NCBI GenBank assembly: GCA_964411985.1
Contig: CAYPNF010000016.1
Location: 62,001-126,000 of the forward strand
Origin: CAYPNF01 sp964411985
GTDB lineage: Bacteria; Verrucomicrobiota; Verrucomicrobiia; Limisphaerales; J093
Direction of reading: 5' to 3'
Length of the DNA stretch: 64,000 nucleotides
Part shown: positions 9,448 through 17,647 of the stretch, in pieces
How positions within the stretch are numbered: position 1 is the first letter of the stretch
How the letters are laid out: each line of letters starts with the position of its first letter
Position numbers and translations under genes: made by a program
The notes under the pieces: generated by a model
The model's database searches: none
What the model saw: the letters and a program-made list of their open reading frames with translations, nothing else
Told to the model about the DNA's origin: nothing

Positions 9448-10015
9448 GTAGCCGCGCTAGTGAGAGAGCGCTGGAATTGGAAATCTTCATCGCACACTTT
9501 GTCCTCCCACTTTGTCGATTCTGCAATCTTCGCGCACGGAAGAGGGCCGACGGGATTTGACAGGATGGGATTCCTGTAACTGGTGGGCGATGGCTCGCTG
9601 AGCCGTCGCAGCCAGGCGAACGAAGGGGAAAGAGCATGAAGAACCCGGAAGCGGCGGAAGGAAGAAACGAAGTGTGAGAATCAGTGTGGGACGAAGGCTC
9701 GGCATCGCCGCTGTGAAGTCTTCGTCTCACACTTCGTCAAATCCATCTGGGGGATGAAAACCATCGACAAAGTGGGAGGACAAAGTGTGCGATGAAGTCC
9801 GGGAATCGGAGTGCGCCTTCTGCCGAAGGCGACAACCTCCCACTGAGTAGCCGCGCTCGTGAGAGAGCGCTGAATTGGAGATCTTCGTCGCACACTTTGT
9901 CGTCCCACTTAGTCGGTTTCCATCCAGGAAACGCGATCGACTCAGTGTAGGACTAAGTGTGCGATTAAGGCTGGAAGGGGAAAGAGAATGCGCCTTCTGC
10001 CGAAGACGGCTACGC
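9448..10015. repeat. Array of direct and inverted REP-like repeats upstream of cinA
   Basis: This gene-free stretch is filled with repeats. A 35-bp perfect inverted pair lies at 9485-9519 and 9763-9797 (core CACACTTTGTCCTCCCACTT and its reverse complement). A third, slightly diverged copy lies at about 9881-9915, and a diverged inverted copy at about 9933-9965. A unit beginning GTAGCCGCGCT.GTGAGAGAGCGC occurs at 9448 and 9847, each time running into the 35-bp unit. The string GCGCCTTCTGCCGAAG occurs near 9813 and 9989. A 22-bp palindromic motif at 9589-9610 recurs at 42823-42844. No convincing gene was found here. The layout fits REP/BIME-type repeats. Confidence 0.75.
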
Positions 10016-10071
10016 GGTCCCCACTCTGCGGGCTTGCCAGGCAGGCGGGGATCCATGAGATTGAAAGGGCT

Positions 10072-11340
10072 GTGGTTATCGAGATCATCAACACCGGCAG
10101 CGAGCTGATGCTGGGCCGGGTGCTTAACACTCACCAGCAGTGGCTCTGCCGCCAACTTTCGGACGCTGGTTACCTGGTGGAACGTCAGGTGGCGGTCGCC
10201 GACACTTCCTCCACCATTGAACAAGCCGTCAGGGACGCTCTGCCTCGCGCGGACCTCATCATCACCACGGGTGGGCTCGGGCCGACTTCAGACGATCTTA
10301 CCCGGGATGTGATCGCCGCGCTGTTTGGCCGTTCTTTGCGGGAGGATGCCCAGGTCAAAGAGAAAATCGAAGGCTGGTTCCGGTCACGCAACCGTCCGTT
10401 GGTTCTTTCCACGCTCATTCAGGCCCAGGTGCCCGAGGGTGCCGTGGTGCTGTATAATGGTCATGGCACGGCGCCGGGGCTGATCCTCGAGGGTGGTTTT
10501 CCCGACGCCCGAGGGCGGCTGCGGACGGTTCGCCTTGCCATGTTGCCTGGCCCGCCCCGGGAACTGAAACCCATGTTCACCCAGCAACTGATGCCTTGGA
10601 TTCAGCAGACTTTCCCCCTCGCCGCCGAGTATGCTTGCCGGACACTGCGATCGACGGCGATGGGCGAATCCATGGTCCAGGAGCTGATCGCGCCCCCCTT
10701 GGCCAACCTGGTACGTGAGGGTCTGGACGTCGGCTACTGCGCCCGAACGGGCGAGGTGGACATTCGACTCTCCAAACGCGGAGCGAACGCGAAAAAGGAG
10801 GTGGATGAGGCCATCGAGATCGTTCGCAAGTTGGTCTCCAATCATGTGTTCGGCGAGGAGGAGGAATCGCTGGAATCCGTGGTGGTGCGTTTGCTTCGGG
10901 AGAAGCGGCTGACGGTGGCGACTGCGGAGTCGTGCACCGGCGGACGGCTGGCGAGCCGCATCACGGACGTGCCTGGAGCCTCCGAAGTTTTCGTTGGGGG
11001 GGCCGTGACCTACAGCAACGAGCTGAAAATGGACCTCCTCGGCGTACGGTCGGAGACGCTCGCTGCCCACGGCGCCGTGAGTGAGGCCGTGGTGCGGGAG
11101 ATGGCCGAAGGCGCCCGGACTCGATTCCGCAGCGATTTCGCTTTGGCGCTGACCGGCATTGCCGGTCCGGCGGGAGGCACGGCGGACAAACCCGTGGGTA
11201 CCGTGTTCATGGCCTTGGCTTCGCAGGCGGGCACGGAGGTGCTGAAGCAGACCAATACCTACGACCGCGAGACGTTCAAGCAAGTCTCCAGCCAGCAGGC
11301 GTTGGATATGCTCCGGCGCCGTCTGGTGTCCCCGGCTTGA
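10072..11340 (+). CDS. cinA: CinA-family protein (MoCF-like domain + nicotinamide-nucleotide amidase domain)
   Basis: The product is 422 aa if started at the GTG at 10072, which gives the family-typical beginning (E-I-I-N-T-G-S-E-L-M-L-G) and has an AAAGGG ribosome-binding sequence just upstream. The frame is open further 5', but that part overlaps repeat DNA and does not look like protein. The N-terminal half is the molybdopterin-binding-like domain, with TTGGLGPTSDDLT and MLPGPPRELKPMF motifs. The C-terminal half (from about residue 270) is the CinA C-terminal domain, with TAESCTGGRLASRI, GGAVTYSNELKMDLLGV and LTGIAGPAGGTADKPVGTV. Bacterial CinA is linked to competence and to deamidation of nicotinamide mononucleotide. 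It converges with the next gene; the stop codons are 12 bp apart. Confidence 0.93.
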   Translation: MVIEIINTGSELMLGRVLNTHQQWLCRQLSDAGYLVERQVAVADTSSTIEQAVRDALPRADLIITTGGLGPTSDDLTRDVIAALFGRSLREDAQVKEKIEGWFRSRNRPLVLSTLIQAQVPEGAVVLYNGHGTAPGLILEGGFPDARGRLRTVRLAMLPGPPRELKPMFTQQLMPWIQQTFPLAAEYACRTLRSTAMGESMVQELIAPPLANLVREGLDVGYCARTGEVDIRLSKRGANAKKEVDEAIEIVRKLVSNHVFGEEEESLESVVVRLLREKRLTVATAESCTGGRLASRITDVPGASEVFVGGAVTYSNELKMDLLGVRSETLAAHGAVSEAVVREMAEGARTRFRSDFALALTGIAGPAGGTADKPVGTVFMALASQAGTEVLKQTNTYDRETFKQVSSQQALDMLRRRLVSPA

Positions 11341-11352
11341 ATTTGCCCCTCG

Positions 11353-13074
11353 TCAGCCCGGAAACGGCGCTGCGCAGACGAACGGCTGATCGCGATCCTC
11401 GAAGGAGGCCAACGGCAGGAAGGGGCCATCGATGCAGGACAACTGCCCGCTGGGAGCGGCGCACTTGCCGCAGATCCCGACGCCGCAGCTGGTCATATAC
11501 TCCACCGCGCCGAGAATCCTCTCGCGGGGCGCGTACCTCAGCTGCATCTGGGCGCAGGCGCGAATCATCGGGTACGGGCCGCAGTTGATGAAGCCCCATT
11601 CGCGCGCGGACCCACCCTGAACCGCTTCGCGGAGAGCCTCCGTGACCAGGCCCGTCTTCCCCAGTGAACCGTCGTTAGTCGCTATGACAACTCGGCCGAG
11701 TTTGGAGAATTCATCCAAGCCGAACACATCATGCCGGGACCGCCCGCCCAGAACGAATGTCAGGGGCGTTATCCCGGCGAGCCGGTGACCGATCTCCAGC
11801 AGCGACGCGATGCCCGTGCCTCCCCCTACCAAGACGTGTTCCGTGCAGCCCTCGATGGGTTGCACGGGCCGGCCATAGGGGCCGCGCAGGAGGATTTCGG
11901 TCCCCGCTGGGACTCCGGCCAGGTGCTTCGTGAATACCCCTACGACCTTGATCACCATGCTTCGTTCTCGCGACGAGAAGACCGCGAAGGGCTTTTCACC
12001 GACGCCGGGGATGCACAGGAAGTAGTAACGTCCGGAAAGGTCTCCGTCCTTAGGATCGCCAGGTAGCCGGTCGAGCCGCAACTCCACCAGCTCCTCGCTA
12101 TGCTGAATACGGCTCTCTACGCGGGCGCGATGGTATTGCATGGAGACTGCCGTATCGGCGCAGTCACTTCCCAGCGTGGTTTCGACTCCGTCGGCCACCT
12201 CCCGCTGCAATCTTCCCATGAAGGTGCGCATGGTGGGGCTGTCCATTCCCGTGAGCGCGCTCCCGACACCGAACAGGTCCGCCCCTGCCGCCCGATACTG
12301 CCGCACATGCTCCGCGGTGCCGATCCCACCCATCCCGATGATGACGGGACCGACCCCGATGGCCTCCCGCACCCTGCGCACGGCTTGGATGCCCAGTGGC
12401 CGGATGGCGTTGCCCGAAAGACCACCCACTTTGTTGCTGAGGATCGGCTCGGTCCCCACCAGCACGGTCGAAGGGCCGATCGTATTGCTGACCGTAATCC
12501 CGACTGCGCCCGCCTCCATGGCAGCCCGGGCAGTAGGGCCCAGGGTGGTGATCGTCGCCGAGAGCTTCACCATGACCGGCAGACCGGAGATTCGGTGTAC
12601 TTCCTTCGTAATGGCCGCCACCAACTCCTGGTCCTGGCCGATCTGGATGCCGTAGCCGGCGGCATGAGGACAAGACATGTTCAACTCAAAGCCGTCCGCC
12701 ACCGGGGTCAGGATCCGCGCTGCCTCGGCGAACTCCGCCAGATCCGCGCCAAAGATCGACACCAGCAGGAACCGGTCCTTGGGGATCGCGATACGTTCCA
12801 GCTCGGCTCGGAAAGCCTCAGCCCCCGGGTTGGCCAACCCCACCGCGTTGATGTAAGAACCTGGCGAGAATCGCGCGTAAATCGGCTCGCGATAGCCTAA
12901 ACGGGGCCGGGCGCTCAAGCTCTTGGTGGTGATGACCCCAAATTCATCGGTCTCCGCCCAGCACTGTTGGATCGTGCTCGCCCGCGTGCAGCGGATGCCA
13001 GAGGGAATGACGAAGCGCCCACGCACACGCTTCCCACCCAGATCGAACGGTTTGAGGTAAAACTCATCAGACAT
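11353..13074 (-). CDS. Fused dihydroorotate dehydrogenase-like (PyrD) and ferredoxin-reductase-like (PyrK) protein
   Basis: The product is 573 aa from the ATG at 13074, which is preceded by a purine-rich GGTGGCGGGC; upstream in-frame codons were rejected because the peptide there is Arg/Gly junk. Residues ~1-310 are a flavin TIM-barrel dehydrogenase of class-1 PyrD/PreA type: FELNMSCPHAAGYG with the catalytic-type Cys, VMVKLSATIT, LSNKVGGLSGNAI and IIGMGGIGTAEH. Residues ~325-520 are an FNR-like module with RGPYGRPVQP and VGGGTGIASLLEI (NAD-binding). A C-terminal [2Fe-2S] motif, CGVGICGKC...C, lies near residue 528. PyrD-1B and PyrK are normally separate subunits, so the fusion is notable. 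It may make orotate with NAD as acceptor or be a related PreA/PreT-like enzyme; sequence alone does not decide. Confidence 0.85.
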   Translation of the reverse strand: MSDEFYLKPFDLGGKRVRGRFVIPSGIRCTRASTIQQCWAETDEFGVITTKSLSARPRLGYREPIYARFSPGSYINAVGLANPGAEAFRAELERIAIPKDRFLLVSIFGADLAEFAEAARILTPVADGFELNMSCPHAAGYGIQIGQDQELVAAITKEVHRISGLPVMVKLSATITTLGPTARAAMEAGAVGITVSNTIGPSTVLVGTEPILSNKVGGLSGNAIRPLGIQAVRRVREAIGVGPVIIGMGGIGTAEHVRQYRAAGADLFGVGSALTGMDSPTMRTFMGRLQREVADGVETTLGSDCADTAVSMQYHRARVESRIQHSEELVELRLDRLPGDPKDGDLSGRYYFLCIPGVGEKPFAVFSSRERSMVIKVVGVFTKHLAGVPAGTEILLRGPYGRPVQPIEGCTEHVLVGGGTGIASLLEIGHRLAGITPLTFVLGGRSRHDVFGLDEFSKLGRVVIATNDGSLGKTGLVTEALREAVQGGSAREWGFINCGPYPMIRACAQMQLRYAPRERILGAVEYMTSCGVGICGKCAAPSGQLSCIDGPFLPLASFEDRDQPFVCAAPFPG

Positions 13075-13235
13075 GCCCGCCACCCTACACACACCCCGCC
13101 GCCGAAGCAACCCCATGGCTACACCCCACCCCACCCTCTCGCACCCCCCCCGCGTAGAGACCATATAGATGGCCACAGGGGCATCCTAGCCAGTGAATGG
13201 AGTATTGGATATGGTTGACCAGATCCCGGCCTTCT

Positions 13236-13264
13236 GCGGAATTTGAGTGTCGCGGAATTTGAGT
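13236..13264. promoter_or_regulatory. Tandem 13-bp direct repeats in the divergent pyrDK / U32 intergenic region
   Basis: The 13-mer GCGGAATTTGAGT occurs twice in tandem, at 13236-13248 and 13252-13264, with a 16-bp period. It lies in the 272-bp region between the divergent genes at 13074 and 13347. Tandem short repeats of this spacing can be regulator-binding sites. No regulator is implied by the neighbours, and no clear promoter hexamers could be fixed beside them. Confidence 0.4.
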
Positions 13265-13346
13265 TGGATTCGCGGAGGGCTCTGTTAGGTTGAGGATGTC
13301 GCTCTGGCGCCTGCCGGCGCCCCGAGGGACCCGTGTGATAGACGTC

Positions 13347-15935
13347 ATGAGCGATAGGAAACATGTGCCTGAGTTGCTGGCCCCCGCCGGCGACTGGGAG
13401 TGCGCCAAGGCGGCGATCGAAAACGGCGCGGACGCCATCTATTTCGGTCTGGACCGCTTCAACGCCCGCATGCGCGCCCACAATTTCACCGCAGCCGACC
13501 TCCCCGCTCTCATGGAGTATCTGCACCGGCGGGGCGCCAAGGGTTACCTGGGACTGAATACCCTGGTCTTCGCTGACGAGATGCGGGACGCCGAAGAACT
13601 GCTCCGTACCGTCATCGCCGCCGGGGTGGACGCGGTCATTGTGCAGGATGTGGGCCTTTGCCGGCTCATTCGGCAGTTGTCACCCGATTTTCCGATCCAC
13701 GCCTCCACCCAGATGACGGTGAGCAGCGCGGCAGGGGTGGAATTCGCCCGGAAGTTGGGTTGCAGTCTGGTGGTGCTCGCCCGGGAATGCTCGGTTGCGG
13801 ACATCGAGAAAATCCAGGCATCTCAGACGGCAACCATGGGAGAAGTCGGCGGGCGGCCTGCCCTGCCGCTGGAGATCTTCGTCCATGGCGCTCTCTGCGT
13901 TGCGTATTCGGGCCAGTGCCTGACGAGCGAATCCTTGGGGGGGCGTTCGGCCAATCGTGGGGAATGCGCCCAAGCCTGCCGGTTGCCCTACGAGTTGATT
14001 GCGGACGGCAAGCCAGTGCCCCTGGGAGACCGCCGGTATCTCTTGAGTCCGCAGGACTTGGCTGGCTTGGAGCTACTCCCGCAAATCGTGAAGGCAGGCG
14101 TAGCGTCGCTGAAAATTGAAGGACGCCTGAAGTCCGCCGAATATGTCGCCAATATCACTCAGGTCTACCGCAAAGCCATCGACCGTTTGGCGGCACCTTC
14201 AGGCCTACTTGCGGAAGGGCAGGAAGGCACAGTGTCGGCCAAGGATCGTTATCACTTGGAGATGGCTTTTTCCCGCGGCCTGCATACCGGTTGGTTGGAG
14301 GGAGTGAACAACCAGAAACTTGTCCATGGCCGGTTCGGCAAGAAACGCGGGGTTCTTCTGGGCCGGGTCCAGCGGATCCAAGGCGAAAGGGTCGTGATGG
14401 AATTGGAAGCGGCCGTGAAGCCCGGCGATGGCGTGGTGTTCGACCATGGGAAGCCGGACGAAGACGAGGAAGGTGGGCGAGTCTATACTGTGGACTTCCA
14501 GCCGCGCCCCTCCGTTCCGGATTCAGGCCCAAGCCCTGGCCGGCCGCGCGTTGCGTTGCTGGGCTTTGGCCAAGGCGACATCAACCTGACTCGGGTGCAC
14601 GTGGGCGACCGGCTCTGGAAAACCAACGACCCGGAATTGGACCGTCAATTGCGCCAGACTTACGAGGGGGATCAGATACGGTACCAAAGGCCTGTCCACA
14701 TGGAGATCCAGGGTGAAGCGGGAGGTCCTTTAACCTTAGTGGTACGGGATGAACTTGGGCGAATTGTCCGCGGAGAGTCACAACCGCCGCTCGTGGTAGC
14801 CACGAACCAGCCCCTGACGACGGATCGCCTTCAATCACAGTTCGGCCGGCTCGGGGGCACTCCCTTTCGGCTGGAAAGGCTCGAAAACCGGCTGCAGGGC
14901 CCGGTCATCCTGCCCGTGAGCGAGCTCAACCGACTCCGCCGGGAGGTGATTGCCCAGCTGGAGGCGTTGCGCGCGAAGCCCCTTCGCTGGAAACTGAATC
15001 CCGCTCCCGGGCGGCTGAAGTGTCCGGACCCAACGACTACATCTACGACCCCGGTGACCCTCATTCCTTTGGTTCGAACTCTGGGTCAGCTCGATGCGGT
15101 GTTGGCACTGGCGTTGCCCGTGGTCTACTGCGAACTCGAAGACCCCAAGAAATATCGCGAAGCCACCGCCCGCGTGCGGGAGGCTCGCCCCCAGGCGCCC
15201 GATTCGTGTCGAACTCAACTCTTCGTCGCTCCCCCTCGTATCACGCGTCCCGGCGAGGATTGGATGCTCAAGCAAGTGCGTTCCGCGGAAGCGGATGGCT
15301 ACCTGGTGCGGAACTACGACCACCTGAGCTTCTTTCGAGGCTGCCGATGTGTCGCTGACTTCTCCTATAACATCGCCAACGCCCTCGCAGCCGAATTCTT
15401 CATTCGCGAGTGTGGCGTGGAACGAGTCACCGCTTCTTACGATCTGAATAGCGCCCAACTCGAAGCGTTGCTGGTTTCGGCCCCTCCGTCCTGGTTCGAG
15501 CTAACGATTCATCAGCACATGCCCATGTTCCACATGGAGCATTGCGTCTTTTGCGCTTTTCTCTGCTCCGGTACCGATTACACGAATTGCGGCCGGCCTT
15601 GTGACCGGCATGAGCTCAAGCTGCGAGACAGGGTGGGAGCCGAGCATCCCGTGAAAGCGGATGCAGGATGCCGCAATACCGTCTACAACTCCCGAGCCCA
15701 GACCGGCGCGGAATACGTGCACCGTTTCATGGAACTGGGCGTCCGGCACCTGCGCCTCGAGTTTGTGCAGGAGACCGCCGAAGAAGTGCTCCAAACCATC
15801 GACCGCTATCAGCGGCTGATTCGGGGTCAATTGAAGGGACACGAGCTCTGGCGCGAGCTCAAGCTGCACAACCAGCTGGGTGTAACCCGAGGTCCCCTCG
15901 ATCGCGGGCAGCGTCCCCTCACGGTTCTACCCTAA
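13347..15935 (+). CDS. Peptidase family U32 protein (RlhA/TrhP-like RNA hydroxylation family), long form
   Basis: The product is 862 aa from the ATG at 13347; the beginning HVPELLAPAGDWECAKAAI is the classical U32 start. The U32 signature lies near residues 177-195 (LEIFVHGALCVAYSGQCLTS) and is followed by GGRSANRGECAQACRLPY, giving the conserved cysteines. A middle segment with LLGRVQRI and VMELEAAVKPGDGVVFD looks like the beta-barrel insertion (DUF3656-like). The C-terminal third continues with a second U32-like part, including MPMFHMEHCVFCAFLC and HPVKADAGCRNTVYN. Members of this family in E. coli hydroxylate rRNA or tRNA bases; older annotation calls them collagenase-like proteases. The length exceeds E. 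coli RlhA (about 650 aa). It is followed after 13 bp by an ABC ATPase, probably in the same transcript. Confidence 0.85.
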   Translation: MSDRKHVPELLAPAGDWECAKAAIENGADAIYFGLDRFNARMRAHNFTAADLPALMEYLHRRGAKGYLGLNTLVFADEMRDAEELLRTVIAAGVDAVIVQDVGLCRLIRQLSPDFPIHASTQMTVSSAAGVEFARKLGCSLVVLARECSVADIEKIQASQTATMGEVGGRPALPLEIFVHGALCVAYSGQCLTSESLGGRSANRGECAQACRLPYELIADGKPVPLGDRRYLLSPQDLAGLELLPQIVKAGVASLKIEGRLKSAEYVANITQVYRKAIDRLAAPSGLLAEGQEGTVSAKDRYHLEMAFSRGLHTGWLEGVNNQKLVHGRFGKKRGVLLGRVQRIQGERVVMELEAAVKPGDGVVFDHGKPDEDEEGGRVYTVDFQPRPSVPDSGPSPGRPRVALLGFGQGDINLTRVHVGDRLWKTNDPELDRQLRQTYEGDQIRYQRPVHMEIQGEAGGPLTLVVRDELGRIVRGESQPPLVVATNQPLTTDRLQSQFGRLGGTPFRLERLENRLQGPVILPVSELNRLRREVIAQLEALRAKPLRWKLNPAPGRLKCPDPTTTSTTPVTLIPLVRTLGQLDAVLALALPVVYCELEDPKKYREATARVREARPQAPDSCRTQLFVAPPRITRPGEDWMLKQVRSAEADGYLVRNYDHLSFFRGCRCVADFSYNIANALAAEFFIRECGVERVTASYDLNSAQLEALLVSAPPSWFELTIHQHMPMFHMEHCVFCAFLCSGTDYTNCGRPCDRHELKLRDRVGAEHPVKADAGCRNTVYNSRAQTGAEYVHRFMELGVRHLRLEFVQETAEEVLQTIDRYQRLIRGQLKGHELWRELKLHNQLGVTRGPLDRGQRPLTVLP

Positions 15936-15948
15936 TGGGCGGTCCGTC

Positions 15949-17616
15949 ATGAAGCCAGAAGCGCCAAAGAACCGCCCGGGTAAACCGAAGACCGCTCGAC
16001 CTCCGGGAGCGATCATCGCTTCCCCACGCGCCTCCCAACCCCTGGTGAGCTTCCATGGCTGCGTTTTTGAGACCGAAGAACGCCGCGTCCTGAGCGTTCC
16101 GGTTTGGGAGTGGCATCCAGGCCAGAATTGGGCGGTGCTGGGGCCCTTACGCTCAGGAAAGTCCCTGTTTGCGGCAGCGGTGGCAGGAAGGACCCTTCCC
16201 GCCCGGGGTGAAGTGGTGCACAAATTGCCCTCAACCTTGCAGGAGGCTGATCCCGCACCGGAGCAAGCAATCGCCCACCTCTCCTCGCTCGCACAGCACG
16301 ATCTGTTGGCTCAGGAGAGCTCTTTTCATCAGGCCCGCTGGCATAGTGGAATGGAGGAAGGGTCCTCCACCGTGGCTTCCTACCTGTCGCAGGAAGCGGT
16401 CGAGGGGATTCACCCGTTCGAAATTCAGGCACGAGCGCCCTCCTCTCGGGCCTTTGACCTGCGGCGCCAGAAAGTCCTGCGGGAATTGGGCCTCTCGCCC
16501 CTGCTGCGCCGCCGCATCCTGCATCTGTCCAACGGGGAACGTCAGAAACTCCTGCTCGCCCGAATGCTGTTGCGGAACCCAAGTCTCCTGGTGCTCGACA
16601 GCCCGTTCGCAGGGTTGGATACAACCATGCGTCCACGTTTAGAGAAGTACATCGATCAGCTCATCCGTGACGGTTTGCCGACCATGCTGGTCACCAGTCG
16701 CCTTGATGAAGTCCCCTCCGGCATCAGTCATGTGATCCTCCTGAACCGGGGTCGGGTGGTGGCCCTAGGGCCGCGCGAACAAGTCTGGCCTCGGTGTGTC
16801 CAGCTACTCAAGCCCGGTGCATCCGGCATCCAGTGCAAGCAAGGGAAGCCCTCTCGCCAATCTTCCCCGCAACCGTCCCGTCCGATCCTGGAGATGATGG
16901 ACGTGACGATCCGCGGTGCTGGAAGGCTCCTTTTGCAGAAGGTGACCTGGACCGTCCGCACCGGAGAACACTGGGTGTTGTTTGGCCATAACGGCGCGGG
17001 CAAGACCACATTGCTGAGTCTGATTCAGGGAGACCACCCCCAAGTCTACTCCCAACAGGTCCGGCTGTTTGGCAAACCGCTTGGCTCTACCCAGACGCTC
17101 TGGAGGCTCCGGCAGAGCATCGGCTCGATGTCGCCCGAGCTGTTGCTGCATTATCCTCCCGGTTGGAGCTGTCTGCAGGTGGTATGCTCTGGTTTCTTCC
17201 AATCGGTTGGACTGCACCAAGCCTGTTCACGGTCTCAAAGCGCCTCGGCCCGGGCTTGGCTCGTCCGATTTGGCTTGGGTCGGTTCCTCCACGAACCCAT
17301 TGGGGCACTTCCCCTCGGCCTTCAGCGGTTGGTCCTGCTGGCACGCGCAGCGGTTCGGAAGCCACGGTTGTTGATTCTCGACGAACCCTGCCTGGGCCTC
17401 GACCCTGGACAGCGAAAGCGTTTCCTCGAAACCGTAGACCAGATCGTCCATCGCACCGGCGCCACACTCCTCCTGGTCTCGCATCACCATGCCGAATTGC
17501 CCTCCTGTATCACGCACAGCCTGGAACTGCGCCGTGGGCGGATCTCCCATATCAGAGAGTGCCCCCAAGCTTCCAAATCTCCGAGTTGCCTCCCGAGTGA
17601 CATCCAGGTATCCTGA
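15949..17616 (+). CDS. Two-domain ABC ATPase, ModF/PhrA type
   Basis: A 555-aa soluble protein with two ABC ATPase halves and no membrane segments. Half 1 has a Walker A GPLRSGKS near residue 64, a signature LSNGERQKLLLARML near 190 and a Walker B LLVLDSPFAGLD near 213, in which the usual catalytic Glu is Ser. Half 2 has Walker A GHNGAGKT near residue 345, a degenerate signature LPLGLQRLVLLARA near 453, and a full Walker B LLILDEPCLGLDP near 474. This layout matches ModF/PhrA-like proteins annotated as molybdate or photorepair ATPases, whose real substrate is unclear. There are no molybdate genes in the window. It overlaps no neighbour and may be cotranscribed with the upstream U32 gene. Confidence 0.8.
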   Translation: MKPEAPKNRPGKPKTARPPGAIIASPRASQPLVSFHGCVFETEERRVLSVPVWEWHPGQNWAVLGPLRSGKSLFAAAVAGRTLPARGEVVHKLPSTLQEADPAPEQAIAHLSSLAQHDLLAQESSFHQARWHSGMEEGSSTVASYLSQEAVEGIHPFEIQARAPSSRAFDLRRQKVLRELGLSPLLRRRILHLSNGERQKLLLARMLLRNPSLLVLDSPFAGLDTTMRPRLEKYIDQLIRDGLPTMLVTSRLDEVPSGISHVILLNRGRVVALGPREQVWPRCVQLLKPGASGIQCKQGKPSRQSSPQPSRPILEMMDVTIRGAGRLLLQKVTWTVRTGEHWVLFGHNGAGKTTLLSLIQGDHPQVYSQQVRLFGKPLGSTQTLWRLRQSIGSMSPELLLHYPPGWSCLQVVCSGFFQSVGLHQACSRSQSASARAWLVRFGLGRFLHEPIGALPLGLQRLVLLARAAVRKPRLLILDEPCLGLDPGQRKRFLETVDQIVHRTGATLLLVSHHHAELPSCITHSLELRRGRISHIRECPQASKSPSCLPSDIQVS

Positions 17617-17647
17617 ACACCACCGGCAGTAGCGGGCCGGAGCACCC

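Noticed and set aside
9988..10071. In-frame N-terminal extension of cinA
   Set aside because: It overlaps the repeat array and is unlike CinA; the GTG at 10072 with AAAGGG upstream gives the family start.
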